This document shows positions 29,256 to 38,231 of a DNA stretch of 51,849 nt, piece by piece; within the stretch, counting starts at the first letter, position 1; each line of letters starts with the position of its first letter. The position numbers and the translations under genes were made by a program. Under the pieces are notes generated by a model. It saw nothing but the letters and a program-made list of their open reading frames with translations, did no database searches and was not told where the DNA came from. Origin of the DNA: Alphaproteobacteria bacterium (lineage in GTDB: Bacteria; Pseudomonadota; Alphaproteobacteria; UBA11073); NCBI GenBank assembly GCA_013289145.1, contig JABDAM010000008.1:1-51849 (forward strand), read 5' to 3'.

Positions 29256-32063
29256 ATGACAACCGACTACAAAAACACCGTTTTCCTGCCCAAAACCGAT
29301 TTTCCCATGCGCGCCGGCTTGGCGCAAAAGGAACCTGAAATTCTGAAATTTTGGGAGGAGCAAAAGGTTTACGAAAAACTCGCCGCGCGCGACAAGGCCA
29401 ACAGTTTTATTTTGCACGACGGCCCGCCATACGCGAACGGCAACATCCACATCGGCCACGCGATGAACAAGATTTTAAAGGACGTCGCCAACCGCGCCGA
29501 GGCGATGCAGGGCAAGCGCGTTGCCTACGTGCCCGGCTGGGATTGCCACGGCCTGCCGATTGAATGGAAAATTGAGGAACAATACCGCGCCAAGGGGCAG
29601 GACAAAGACCGCGTGCCGGTGCTGCAATTCCGCGCCGAATGCCGCGACTTTGCTCAGCATTGGCTGGAGGTTCAGCGCGAGGAATTCAAACGCCTGGGTG
29701 TGATGGGCGATTGGGAAAATCCCTATGCCACGATGCATTTTCCGTCCGAGGCGATCATCGCGGGCGAGATTCATAAATTCCTGATGAACGGTTCATTGTA
29801 TCAGGGTGAGCGTTCCGTCATGTGGTCGACGGTGGAAAAAACCGCCCTGGCCGATGCGGAGATTGAATATCACGATCATACGTCGGATGTGATTTGGTGC
29901 GCTTTTCCGGTGATAAAAACCGCGCTCCCCGCGGTTGCGGATGCGCGCCTGGTGATCTGGACAACCACGCCATGGTCGATGCCGGGCAACCGCGCGATCG
30001 CCTATGGCGCGGAATTTGATTACGGCGTTTATGAAGTTGAAAGTGTGCATGAAGGCAGCTTGGTGCAGCCTGGTAGTAAATTTGTGATTGCAGACGCGCT
30101 GCAACTAGAAGTTCAGCGAAAAGCAAAGATTGAGGCATGGAAACCCATTGCGACGTTCAAGGGCGCGGAACTGGCCGGGACATTATGCGCGCATCCCCTG
30201 CGCGGTCAGGGTTACGATTTCGACGTGCGCGTTTTGCCAGGTGATTTTGTTACGACGGAATCCGGAACGGGGCTGGTTCATATCGCGCCCACGCATGGCT
30301 TGGATGACTTTGCTTTGGGCAAAGAATACGGTCTGGAAATTCCTTATACCGTTGAGCCTGACGGGCGTTACGCCGCATCGCTGCCCATGTTCGGCGGCGC
30401 GCGGATTTATAACGATCAAGGCAAAAAGGGCGATGCGAATAAAAAGGTGATCGCGGCGCTTGAGGCCGCGCACGCGCTGCTCGCGCATGGGCAATACGTG
30501 CATAGCTATCCGCATTCCTGGCGCTCCAAAGCGCCGCTGATTTTCCGCACGACGCCGCAGTGGTTTATCGCGATGGATGACGGTAACCAGATCCGCGCGA
30601 AATCATTGCAGGCGATCAAGGATGCGCGCTGGGTGCCCGGCGCGGGTGAGACGCGCATCCGCTCGATGGTCGAAAGCCGCCCCGACTGGTGCATTTCGCG
30701 CCAGCGCGCCTGGGGCGTGCCGATCGCGATTTTTATCGATAAAAAAACGCGCCAGCCATTGCGCGATCAGGCGGTGTGCGACCGCATTGTGGAGATTTTT
30801 ACGGCTGAAGGCTGCGATGCCTGGTTTACGTGCGACGCGCAGGAATTTTTGGGCAAGGATTACAATTCGGCCAACTACGAGCAGGTATTTGATATCGTTG
30901 ATGTCTGGTTTGAAGCGGGCTCCACGCACGCTTTTGTCATTGAAGCGCGCGGTTTGCCCACGCCTGTTGATTTGTATATGGAGGGTTCGGATCAGCATCG
31001 CGGCTGGTTTCAATCATCGCTGCTGGAATCTGTCGGCACGCGCGGCCGTGCGCCGTTTAAAACGGTTTTGACGCATGGCTTCGTGCTGGATGAACAGGGC
31101 CGCAAGATGTCGAAATCCATCGGCAATGTCATCGCGCCGCAAAAAGTGATTGAGCAATACGGCGCGGATATTTTGCGCCTGTGGGTGTGCAATACAAATT
31201 ATGCCGAGGACATCCGCATCGGCAATGAAATTTTGAAACAGCAATCGGATTTGTATCGCCGTTTGCGCAATACGCTGCGTTACCTGCTGGGCGCGCTGAC
31301 GGATTATAATCCGGCGGTGGAGGTCGATGTTGCCGCCATGCCGCCGCTGGAGAAATGGGTGTTGCACCGCATTGCGGAATTGGACGGTGTCGTGCGCGCG
31401 GCGCTGGCGGAATTTGATTACAATAAATTGTTCATCGCGCTGCATGATTTCTGCAACACGGATTTATCCGCCTTTTATTTCGACGTGCGCAAGGACAGTT
31501 TGTATTGCGATGCGCCGTCCGCGCCGCGCCGCCAGGCGGCACTGTGGGTTTTGAACCAGGTGTTTTTGCACCTGACGGCCTGGCTCGCGCCGATTTTGTC
31601 TTTTACCTGTGAAGAAGCGTGGCAGCACTACGCGCACCGCGATGTGCCGAGCGTGCATTTGCGCGTGCTGCCCGTGGTGCCGAGTGAGTGGCGGGATGAT
31701 ACGCGCGGCGCGGAATGGGAAAAAATCCGCGCATTGCGCAGCGTCGTCACGACAGAGCTGGAAAAAATGCGCGCGGATAAAATCATTGGTTCCGCGTTGG
31801 AAGCAAAGGCGGCTGTCACCGTGGCCGATGCGGCAATGCAAAAATTGCTGCTGGATGTTGATTTCCGCGACCTCTGCATTGTTTCAAAAATGGAAATTAA
31901 TCTGGGCGGCTCGCCGGACGTCGCCGCGCGGAAAATCGAGGACGCGGAGAAATGCGAACGCTGCTGGCAATATCTGGATGAAGTCGGCAAGGATAAGTCG
32001 CATCCGACGCTGTGCAAACGTTGCAGCGCGGCGGTGGATGAGCAGGGAAAACTCGCCGCATAA
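29256..32063 (+). CDS. ileS: Isoleucyl-tRNA synthetase
   Basis: 935 residues from ATG 29256 (MTTDYKNTVFLPKTDFPMR), chosen over an upstream TTG because it matches family N-termini and length. Class I signatures HIGH (GNIHIGHAMNK, ~65) and KMSKS (GRKMSKSIGN, ~615) are intact. The editing domain has the TTTPWSMPGNRAI segment. The C-terminus carries CERCW and CKRC, the zinc-binding cysteines of the bacterial-type enzyme. It charges tRNA-Ile, including the GAT isoacceptor in this window. It ends six bases before the second 99-bp palindromic element. Confidence 0.96.
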   Translation: MTTDYKNTVFLPKTDFPMRAGLAQKEPEILKFWEEQKVYEKLAARDKANSFILHDGPPYANGNIHIGHAMNKILKDVANRAEAMQGKRVAYVPGWDCHGLPIEWKIEEQYRAKGQDKDRVPVLQFRAECRDFAQHWLEVQREEFKRLGVMGDWENPYATMHFPSEAIIAGEIHKFLMNGSLYQGERSVMWSTVEKTALADAEIEYHDHTSDVIWCAFPVIKTALPAVADARLVIWTTTPWSMPGNRAIAYGAEFDYGVYEVESVHEGSLVQPGSKFVIADALQLEVQRKAKIEAWKPIATFKGAELAGTLCAHPLRGQGYDFDVRVLPGDFVTTESGTGLVHIAPTHGLDDFALGKEYGLEIPYTVEPDGRYAASLPMFGGARIYNDQGKKGDANKKVIAALEAAHALLAHGQYVHSYPHSWRSKAPLIFRTTPQWFIAMDDGNQIRAKSLQAIKDARWVPGAGETRIRSMVESRPDWCISRQRAWGVPIAIFIDKKTRQPLRDQAVCDRIVEIFTAEGCDAWFTCDAQEFLGKDYNSANYEQVFDIVDVWFEAGSTHAFVIEARGLPTPVDLYMEGSDQHRGWFQSSLLESVGTRGRAPFKTVLTHGFVLDEQGRKMSKSIGNVIAPQKVIEQYGADILRLWVCNTNYAEDIRIGNEILKQQSDLYRRLRNTLRYLLGALTDYNPAVEVDVAAMPPLEKWVLHRIAELDGVVRAALAEFDYNKLFIALHDFCNTDLSAFYFDVRKDSLYCDAPSAPRRQAALWVLNQVFLHLTAWLAPILSFTCEEAWQHYAHRDVPSVHLRVLPVVPSEWRDDTRGAEWEKIRALRSVVTTELEKMRADKIIGSALEAKAAVTVADAAMQKLLLDVDFRDLCIVSKMEINLGGSPDVAARKIEDAEKCERCWQYLDEVGKDKSHPTLCKRCSAAVDEQGKLAA

Positions 32064-32069
32064 CTAACT

Positions 32070-32168
32070 GTCACCCCGGGCTTGTCCCGGGGTCTGTGGT
32101 TCCGCAGTTTATTATTCTGAAGTTGCGTGATTGCCTCACGGCAGACCCCGGGACAAGCCCGGGGTGAC
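32070..32168. repeat. 99-bp palindromic element, copy 2, between convergent genes
   Basis: Perfect 27-bp arms at 32070-32096 and 32142-32168 around a 45-bp centre similar to copy 1 (4155-4253). The arm sequence differs (GGGCTTGTCCC versus GGCCTTGTGCC), but the change is matched in the opposite arm, so pairing is preserved. It begins six bases after the ileS stop and ends one base before the rsmD stop codon, the same placement as copy 1. Confidence 0.9.
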
Positions 32169-32169
32169 A

Positions 32170-32733
32170 TTAATTTCTTTTGGTGAAAAGGATTTTTGTC
32201 CGCCCATATTTGCGCTCGTCCAGAGTTTCAAAACCGTCCGGCAACGCAATTGTTTCCGTCGCATCGCTTTCGATGATCAGCAAAGTCTCCGCGCCGATCC
32301 AGCCTGCTGCGTGCAGGGCTGTGATCGCGGGCGGCAGTAAATCCTTGCCGTAAGGCGGGTCGAGGAAAATGAAATCCATCGGCTGCGGCGCCGTTGGCGG
32401 GGCGCAGGCGTCAGCGGTAAGCAGCGTGGCTTGGTCGCCAGCCATTTTCAAATTCTCGGCCAATATCTTTCGCACCGCCGGATTTTTCTCCATGAACCAC
32501 GCATGCGCCGCACCGCGCGACAGGGCTTCAAGTCCCATGGCGCCGGTGCCGGCGAAGGCGTCGAGGATATTCGCGCCGGACAGCGCGGGCGCGATGTCAT
32601 TATGCATCAGGACGTTAAAAATGGCCTGGCGGATTTTGTCGCTGGTCGGGCGGACCCCGGCATTCGCCGGGGCAGGCTCATCCGGCGTCAATAATTTTTT
32701 GTTTTTAAATTTGCCGCTGCGGATGGTGATCAT
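32170..32733 (-). CDS. rsmD: 16S rRNA (guanine966-N2)-methyltransferase
   Basis: 187 residues from ATG 32731-32733, which overlaps the rluB stop by ATGA. RsmD landmarks: ITIRSGKFKNKKL, VRPTSDKIRQAIFNVL, the SAM motif LDAFAGTGAMGLEALSRGA and the catalytic FLDPPYG. It methylates G966 of 16S rRNA in the small subunit. The N-terminal loop is longer than usual because a palindrome (32655-32672) is read through in frame as part of DEPAPANAGVRP. It is coupled to another rRNA-modifying enzyme, RluB. Confidence 0.92.
   Translation of the reverse strand: MITIRSGKFKNKKLLTPDEPAPANAGVRPTSDKIRQAIFNVLMHNDIAPALSGANILDAFAGTGAMGLEALSRGAAHAWFMEKNPAVRKILAENLKMAGDQATLLTADACAPPTAPQPMDFIFLDPPYGKDLLPPAITALHAAGWIGAETLLIIESDATETIALPDGFETLDERKYGRTKILFTKRN
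32655..32672. repeat. Palindrome CCCCGGC-ATTC-GCCGGGG inside rsmD
   Basis: An 18-base perfect stem of seven pairs, in frame within the N-terminal loop of RsmD, between KLLTPDE and VRPTSDK. The arms are identical to those in trpD (49607-49624) and match the core of the 99-bp elements. Confidence 0.85.
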
Positions 32734-33491
32734 AGGTATTCCAGAATATTGCCGATCTGTTCGCGCAACACTTTTTCGCTGACTTCGCGCAGGCGGCCTT
32801 CTTCGAGTTCGCCGAGCTGAAACGGGCCGTAGGACACGCGGATGAGTTTCGTGACTTCCAGTCCCACGTGGCTCATGGCGCGGCGCACTTCGCGGTTTTT
32901 GCCTTCGCGCAGGGAAACTTCCAGCCATAATTGGCGCGGGTTGTAACGCTGGTTCGGTTCAACCTCGGCCAGAATTGGGCCAAAGGCTTCGCCGTCCACT
33001 TTAATGCCTTTGGCGAGCGTATTCGCGATGTCGTCTTTCCATTCGCCCTGTACGCGCGTGCGGTAACGGCGCTGCCAGCCCGTTGCAGGCAATTCCAGAT
33101 GCCGTTTCAATCCGCCGGAATTGGTAAGGAGTAATAAGCCCTCGGTCGCGTAATCCAGCCGCCCGACCGGTATCACGCGCGGCATCGCGGCGGGGAAGGT
33201 ATCATAAATCGTTTTGCGGCCTTCGGGATCGCGCTCGCTCACCATCACGTTTTTGGGTTTGTTATAGAGCCACAGGCGCGCAGATTCTTTCGCGCCCACC
33301 GCCGCGCCGTCCACGGCGATATTATCGTCGTGATTGACAAAAGTCGCGGGGTGCACGACGGGCTCGCCGTTCACGGTGATGCGGCCCGAGGGGATCATCG
33401 CCTCCACCTGGCGGCGCGAGGCGATGCCCAGGCGCGCCAAGTATTTCGCGATGCGTTCTTTAAGGGGGTTTTCTTTGACTTGCGAGGCCAT
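32730..33491 (-). CDS. rluB: RluB-type 23S rRNA pseudouridine synthase
   Basis: 253 residues. An N-terminal S4 RNA-binding domain (ERIAKYLARLGIASRRQVEAM through RITVNGE) is followed by the RsuA/RluB catalytic domain with GRLDYATEGLLLLTN, which contains the catalytic Asp. The C-terminal REGKNREVRRAM segment is typical. Members of the RluB/E/F and RsuA group modify a single uridine in rRNA; the RluB assignment rests on the alphaproteobacterial rluB-rsmD pairing. It diverges from tadA over 25 bases. Confidence 0.85.
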   Translation of the reverse strand: MASQVKENPLKERIAKYLARLGIASRRQVEAMIPSGRITVNGEPVVHPATFVNHDDNIAVDGAAVGAKESARLWLYNKPKNVMVSERDPEGRKTIYDTFPAAMPRVIPVGRLDYATEGLLLLTNSGGLKRHLELPATGWQRRYRTRVQGEWKDDIANTLAKGIKVDGEAFGPILAEVEPNQRYNPRQLWLEVSLREGKNREVRRAMSHVGLEVTKLIRVSYGPFQLGELEEGRLREVSEKVLREQIGNILEYL

Positions 33492-33516
33492 GTCTGATTG
33501 ATTATCACAAAAGACG

Positions 33517-33957
33517 ATGGAAAATCCAATGGCAATTGCGCTGGATCAGGCGCGCGCGGCGGCGGCGGCGGGCGAGGTGCCCGTGGGCGCGGTGGTGCTG
33601 CGTGCGGGCGAAGTCATCGCGGCGGCGCATAACCTGACGGAAACGCACGGCGATCCCACCGCCCATGCGGAAATTCTCGCCATCCGCGCGGCGGCGGCAA
33701 AACTGGGCGATGCACGGCTGATGGATTGTGATCTGTATGTGACGCTGGAGCCCTGCGCCATGTGCGCGGCGGCGATTTCGCATGCGCGCTTGCGGCGCGT
33801 CGTGTTCGGCGCGTACGATCCCAAGGGCGGCGCGGTGGAGCATGGGCCGAAATGGTTCGGCCAGGCGACATGCCTGCACCGTCCCGAAGTTTTGGGCGGC
33901 GTTGGCGAAGCGGAAGCCGGGCAGTTGTTAAAAGATTTTTTTGCGGAGCGGCGATGA
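33517..33957 (+). CDS. tadA: tRNA-specific adenosine deaminase
   Basis: 146 residues. The zinc/catalytic signature H50-A-E52 is in DPTAHAEILAI, with P79-C80-A-M-C83 in LEPCAMCAAAI. EVPVGAVV and the GPKWFGQ region complete the family pattern. TadA converts A34 to inosine in tRNA-Arg(ACG). A second ATG at 33529 is possible. Its stop overlaps the start of the next glycosyltransferase gene by ATGA. The rluB/rsmD-tadA divergent arrangement is common in the class. Confidence 0.92.
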   Translation: MENPMAIALDQARAAAAAGEVPVGAVVLRAGEVIAAAHNLTETHGDPTAHAEILAIRAAAAKLGDARLMDCDLYVTLEPCAMCAAAISHARLRRVVFGAYDPKGGAVEHGPKWFGQATCLHRPEVLGGVGEAEAGQLLKDFFAERR

Positions 33958-34997
33958 AGGTTTTGCATTTGATGGCGGGCGCGCCGACAGGCGGGGCAGA
34001 GACTTATTGCGTGGATGCGTTATTGGCATTGCAAAACGCGGGTGTGCGGCAAATGCTCATTACGCGCCCGCATACGCAGCGGCTGGATGATTTGCGCACA
34101 GCGGGTGTGGAAGTCCGCACGGCGCCGTTTGGCAAAATATTTCGCGGCGCGACGCGGCGCGCGCTCATGCAGGCGATCAAAGATTTCAAGCCCGACATCA
34201 TCCAATACTGGATGGGCCGCGCGGCGAGTTACGCGCCTGTCCCTCTCCCCATAGGGGAGAGGGGGTTTAAGAACATCGGCTGGTTCGGCGGGTATTATGA
34301 TTTGAAACGTTACCGGTATATGGATGCTTACGTCGGCGTCACGTATGATATCGCTCGGCATATCCGCGCGGCGGGTGCGGCGCCGGAAAAGGTTTTCACC
34401 ATTCACACCATCGCCGATCTGCCTGCCGCTGCACCCATCGCGCGGGCGGAATTTGATACGCCGGACGGCGCGCCGTTATTGTTGGCGCTCGCGCGGCTGC
34501 ATCCGAAAAAAGGACTGGATATTTTGCTGCGCGCTTTGGTGGATTTGCCGGGTGCTTATTGTTGGATCGCGGGCGATGGGCCGTTGAAGGATGAATTGCC
34601 AAAGCTGGCGCGGGAATTGGGCGTTGCGGATCGCGTGCGTTTCCTTGGCTGGCGTAACGACCGGGCGGCGTTGCTCGCCACCTGCGATGTCTGCGTTTTT
34701 CCTTCGCGTTATGAACCTTTCGGCACGGTGACGATTGAGGCTTGGGCGGCGGGCAAACCGCTTGTGGCGGCGGCGGCGGCGGGGCCGGCGGCTTATGTGA
34801 AGGACGGGGAAAACGGGTTGCTTGTGCCGATTGATGACGCGCCCGCGCTGCGCGACGCGATCGCACGTGTTATCCGCGGTAATGCGCTGCGCGGACAGAT
34901 CATCACCGGCGGCCGCGCGAGTTATCAATCCCAATTCACGCCCGCCGTAATGGTGGCGGCTTATCAGGATTTGTATCAGGGTTTATTAAAGGGCTGA
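33954..34997 (+). CDS. Glycosyltransferase family 4
   Basis: 347 residues from ATG 33954, overlapping the tadA stop by four bases. MKVLHLMAGAPTGGAETYCVDAL is a standard GT4 start. The donor domain shows LLALARLHPKKGLDILLRAL and FPSRYEPFGTVTIEAWAAGKP with E-x7-E. A GC palindrome at 34241-34263 is read in frame and adds the residues PLPIGERG, where related proteins have a shorter loop between the N-domain strands. Probably acts on a surface polysaccharide or LPS. tRNA-Val follows 46 bases downstream. Confidence 0.85.
   Translation: MKVLHLMAGAPTGGAETYCVDALLALQNAGVRQMLITRPHTQRLDDLRTAGVEVRTAPFGKIFRGATRRALMQAIKDFKPDIIQYWMGRAASYAPVPLPIGERGFKNIGWFGGYYDLKRYRYMDAYVGVTYDIARHIRAAGAAPEKVFTIHTIADLPAAAPIARAEFDTPDGAPLLLALARLHPKKGLDILLRALVDLPGAYCWIAGDGPLKDELPKLARELGVADRVRFLGWRNDRAALLATCDVCVFPSRYEPFGTVTIEAWAAGKPLVAAAAAGPAAYVKDGENGLLVPIDDAPALRDAIARVIRGNALRGQIITGGRASYQSQFTPAVMVAAYQDLYQGLLKG
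34241..34263. repeat. Palindrome CCCTCTCCCC-ATA-GGGGAGAGGG inside a glycosyltransferase gene
   Basis: A perfect 10-bp stem with a three-base loop, in frame. Its arms resemble the ctctccctgcagggagag units of the repeat at 44868-45010, so it appears to be a short member of that family. Confidence 0.8.
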
Positions 34998-35043
34998 TTT
35001 TGCTTGCCCGCCCGGGCGGGCTTTGCTATCACAGGCGCGGCCC

Positions 35044-35118
35044 GGGTACGTAGCGCAGCGGTAGCGCACCACCTTGACATGGTGGGGGTCACAGGTTCGA
35101 TCCCTGTCGTACCCACCA
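35044..35118 (+). tRNA. tRNA-Val (anticodon GAC)
   Basis: 75 bases with encoded CCA. Acceptor stem GGGTACG/CGTACCC, anticodon stem ccacc/ggtgg with loop ttGACat, and T-loop GTTCGAT. It stands alone between a glycosyltransferase gene and an FkbM-like gene. Confidence 0.96.
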
Positions 35119-35174
35119 CGCTTCCCATGACAGCCTATAATTGCAGAGAATCTTTTATCGGAATATAAAGATTC

Positions 35175-36074
35175 ATGGCGCTTAATCTCAACGATCCCAC
35201 GGCGGCCGCGCAGATTGCGCTGGCGCAAGTACAGGTGAGTGAACGCCACACCGCGCTGCTGCAAGACATCAAACTCCAAAACCAGCGACTGTTATGGCTC
35301 GCCATTCAGCAGGATTGGCATCAGCAAATGGGCACGCCGCGTTACAGCGATCCGCGTCATCTGGTGCCGCATGGTTACAAGACTTATTCGCAAACGGATG
35401 AGGATGGGATCATCGCGGAAATTTTCCGCCGCATCGGCACGACGAACCAGCGGTTTATTGAATTCGGCGTGGAAAGCGGGATTGAATGCAATACCCTGAA
35501 TTTATTGATCCAGGGCTGGTCCGGCCTGTGGCTGGACGGCAGCGCGCAGAATATCGCGCGCATCGCGGAAACCCTGGGCGCTTATCAGGCGGCGGGACAA
35601 CTGGTGGCGGCGGAAGCCTTTATTACGGCGGAAAACATCAATGAATTATTCGCGCAAAACGGCTTCACGGGTGAAATCGACCTGTTGAATATTGATATCG
35701 ACGGCAATGATTATTGGGTCTGGCAAGCGGTGAATGTTGTTAATCCGCGCGTCGTGGTGGTGGAATTTAACGGCACCTGGCGGCCGCCGGTTTCCGTCGT
35801 GCAGCCTTATCGTCCGGATTATACATGGAACGGCGGCAATAATTATTTCGGCGCGAGTTTGAAAGCCTTTGAAAAACTGGGCGCGCAAAAGGGTTATGCC
35901 TTGGTCGGCGTAAATTACGGCGGCGGCAATGCCTTTTTTGTGCGCAGCGATTTGGTGAGCGATGAAAAATTCCTGCCGCCTTTTACGGCGGAACAGCATT
36001 ACGAACCGCCACGCTTTTTCTTTGCCCTGACGGCCGGGCATCCGCCCGCGGCCGGTCCGCTTATTCAGGTGTAA
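35175..36074 (+). CDS. FkbM-like SAM-dependent methyltransferase
   Basis: 299 residues. The N-terminal ~50 residues are helical. The core shows TYSQTDEDGIIAEIFRRIG, RFIEFGVESGIECNTLNLLI (modified SAM loop), GLWLDGS and IDLLNIDIDGNDYWVW, a pattern seen in FkbM-type proteins of glycan clusters. Expected role: O-methylation of a sugar in a surface glycan; activity is unproven. It is the first of four same-strand genes (to 39151) with small gaps. A hydrophobic signal is absent, so it is cytosolic. Confidence 0.72.
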   Translation: MALNLNDPTAAAQIALAQVQVSERHTALLQDIKLQNQRLLWLAIQQDWHQQMGTPRYSDPRHLVPHGYKTYSQTDEDGIIAEIFRRIGTTNQRFIEFGVESGIECNTLNLLIQGWSGLWLDGSAQNIARIAETLGAYQAAGQLVAAEAFITAENINELFAQNGFTGEIDLLNIDIDGNDYWVWQAVNVVNPRVVVVEFNGTWRPPVSVVQPYRPDYTWNGGNNYFGASLKAFEKLGAQKGYALVGVNYGGGNAFFVRSDLVSDEKFLPPFTAEQHYEPPRFFFALTAGHPPAAGPLIQV

Positions 36075-36076
36075 AC

Positions 36077-37240
36077 ATGGCAGAAGACGTTTTTCATTTC
36101 ACTCCCTTGTCGCGCGATGAAGCGGAATTGTTGAAGCCGATGGTGGAGCCGCTCGCCGCTAATGCGAACGATTATGCCGCGCAATGCCGCCTGGCCGATT
36201 GTATGTTGGCCGAAGGCGATGTGACAGGCGCAACCGCCATCTACGAACGCGTGCGCGGCGCAGCTCCGGATATGGTTCATGCCCATGCCGCGCTGCTGTA
36301 TATTTCGGTGCGCGACAATCCCACCGTGCGCGCGGCGATTGATCTGCCGCTGCGCCTGCGCAATATTCACGGACAGCAAATGCTGGTCTGGTTTGCCTTT
36401 CCGGATACGGCACAGGAACATGCGGAATATCCCTATTTCAATCGCACCCTCGGCAAATGGGCGAAGGTGATCAAAAATAAATATCCCGACCTGGCGATTT
36501 TGGATGTCGGCGCGAATGTCGCGCAAAGCGTGGCGGAGGTTTATGCCTATGCGCCCACACCGTGCCTGTCGGTGGAATGCGGGCCGCAAAATTATGCGCT
36601 TGCGCGCTATAATTCCAAACGCATCAGCGCGGATAACGAAGTCGTCAATGCGCTGGTGGGGCCGGAGGGTTTGTACGGCACCTTTGAATATGCCAAGCAT
36701 TTCGACATGCCCGGCGCGAAAAAACCCGAATGGGGTTTCGCCGCGCCGGTTGATGCGGGCGCGGAAGGCGCGGTGCCGACGGTTTCATTGAATACCATTA
36801 TCGCGCGTTATCCGCGCTGGGCGGACAGCAAGCTGGTGAAAATCGATGCCGAAGGCTGGGATTGGCAAATCATTCAGGACTGCAAGGGTTTCTGGGCGGC
36901 GGCGCGGCCGGTGATTTTCTTTGAGCATAATTTTGAATATGTCAAAGACCGCCAGGCGGGACACGATCAATCACTGGCGGCGGTGAAGACGCTGCTCGAT
37001 TGCGGTTACACGCATTTTCTGGTGCAGGATGGGCGCGGCCATATGATCACGCAAATCAACGCCGATCATCTGGCGCGGTTTCATGAAATCAATTTGCATC
37101 TTTACATGCTGCGCGACGTTTACCGCGGGGTGAATTATTTCGATGTCACCGCCATCCACGGTGACGATGCGGATTTGGCGGCGCGGCTGTATCAAGCTTC
37201 CCTATCGCCGGAACTACAGCAAATCCGCCGGACTGTCTAA
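36077..37240 (+). CDS. TPR-domain FkbM family methyltransferase
   Basis: 387 residues. An N-terminal TPR-like helical region (~10-95; AQCRLADCMLAEGDVTGATAIYERV) is followed by a methyltransferase domain with LAILDVGANVAQSVAEVYAY (SAM-binding loop), SVECGPQNYALARYN, and the FkbM segment VSLNTIIARYP and KLVKIDAEGWDWQII. It starts three bases after the previous gene, so the two are co-translated. Likely an O-methyltransferase for surface sugars; the TPR part may dock it to partners. Confidence 0.8.
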   Translation: MAEDVFHFTPLSRDEAELLKPMVEPLAANANDYAAQCRLADCMLAEGDVTGATAIYERVRGAAPDMVHAHAALLYISVRDNPTVRAAIDLPLRLRNIHGQQMLVWFAFPDTAQEHAEYPYFNRTLGKWAKVIKNKYPDLAILDVGANVAQSVAEVYAYAPTPCLSVECGPQNYALARYNSKRISADNEVVNALVGPEGLYGTFEYAKHFDMPGAKKPEWGFAAPVDAGAEGAVPTVSLNTIIARYPRWADSKLVKIDAEGWDWQIIQDCKGFWAAARPVIFFEHNFEYVKDRQAGHDQSLAAVKTLLDCGYTHFLVQDGRGHMITQINADHLARFHEINLHLYMLRDVYRGVNYFDVTAIHGDDADLAARLYQASLSPELQQIRRTV

Positions 37241-37283
37241 ATAGGGGCTACCGTGGCGGCGGGGTTAAATTTAAAGTAGCGGA

Positions 37284-38231
37284 ATGGAACTGAGTCTTGC
37301 CGACTATGTGACGCTGGGAGAGCAATTGCGCGATCCCAATCCGAATATTACGGTGCAGCGTGACCGTGCCCTGGCTTTCGCCGACCATCTGTTTGGCAAG
37401 TTTCCTAATGATCCGGATGTGACCGCGCTGCGCGCGCGCCATTGCCGCATGCGCGGTGAATTGCCGACGGCGCTGGCGCTGACCCAGCGCGGATTGGCTT
37501 TGCATCCTGACCATAACGGCTTGCTGCGTTTGCAATATAGCCTGCAGCGTCAGGTGGGCGACCATGACGCGGCGGAACAAACCTTGCTGTTGCTGTTTTT
37601 GAATGATGAGCATGCAGGACAGATTGCCGGATACCTTGCGCAAACCAATACGCCGCGCGTGGTCCTGGGGCCGGGCGAGCATTTTTATCCTGGCTGGCTG
37701 CATTTGGACCTATGCCCGCATGACGAACGGTATATCCCATTCGATGCGCGTGAGGCGTTATTGATGCCCAGCGCGTCCATGGAAACGGTTTTTTCCGAAC
37801 ATATGATTGAACATATTTCCTATGACCAAGGATTGTTTTTGGCGCAGGAAATTTTTCGTGTTTTGAAACCCGGCGGGCGCGTGCGGCTGGCGACGCCGGA
37901 TCTGGCGCGTACCTGTTCGCTGGCGGCGGATGCGCTGAATGAAACCCAGCGGAATTACGTTGATTTCATCAACCAATCCTTCGGCGGCGATTACAATAAC
38001 CGCGCGAGTTTTCCGATTAACAATATGTTTTTCACCTATAGCCATGCGTTTGTTTATGATGAAATCACCCTACGCGAATTGCTGGAGCGCGCAGGTTTCA
38101 CCGCCGTCACGCGCCAGATGCCACGCAGCAGCCCAAATGCGGAATTAAACAATTTGGAAATGCACCACCTGCTCGGCCATCCGTGGGTGGAGGATTTTCA
38201 AACCCTGGTGCTGGAGGCGCAAAAGCCATGA
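37284..38231 (+). CDS. TPR-domain class I SAM methyltransferase
   Basis: 315 residues. A helical repeat region (~20-115) precedes a compact methyltransferase core: WLHLDLCPHDERYIPFDARE, VFSEHMIEHISYDQGLFLAQEI, FRVLKPGGRVRLATPDL, as in Methyltransf_11 proteins that act on glycan precursors. The glycine-rich SAM loop is poorly conserved (RVVLGPGEHF), so activity is less certain than fold. Coupled by ATGA to the following GT2 gene. Confidence 0.75.
   Translation: MELSLADYVTLGEQLRDPNPNITVQRDRALAFADHLFGKFPNDPDVTALRARHCRMRGELPTALALTQRGLALHPDHNGLLRLQYSLQRQVGDHDAAEQTLLLLFLNDEHAGQIAGYLAQTNTPRVVLGPGEHFYPGWLHLDLCPHDERYIPFDAREALLMPSASMETVFSEHMIEHISYDQGLFLAQEIFRVLKPGGRVRLATPDLARTCSLAADALNETQRNYVDFINQSFGGDYNNRASFPINNMFFTYSHAFVYDEITLRELLERAGFTAVTRQMPRSSPNAELNNLEMHHLLGHPWVEDFQTLVLEAQKP

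Noticed and set aside
35044-35118. tRNA-Val as an attachment site for a genomic island covering the glycan genes
   Set aside because: No integrase follows and I see no repeat of the tRNA 3' end further on in the window.
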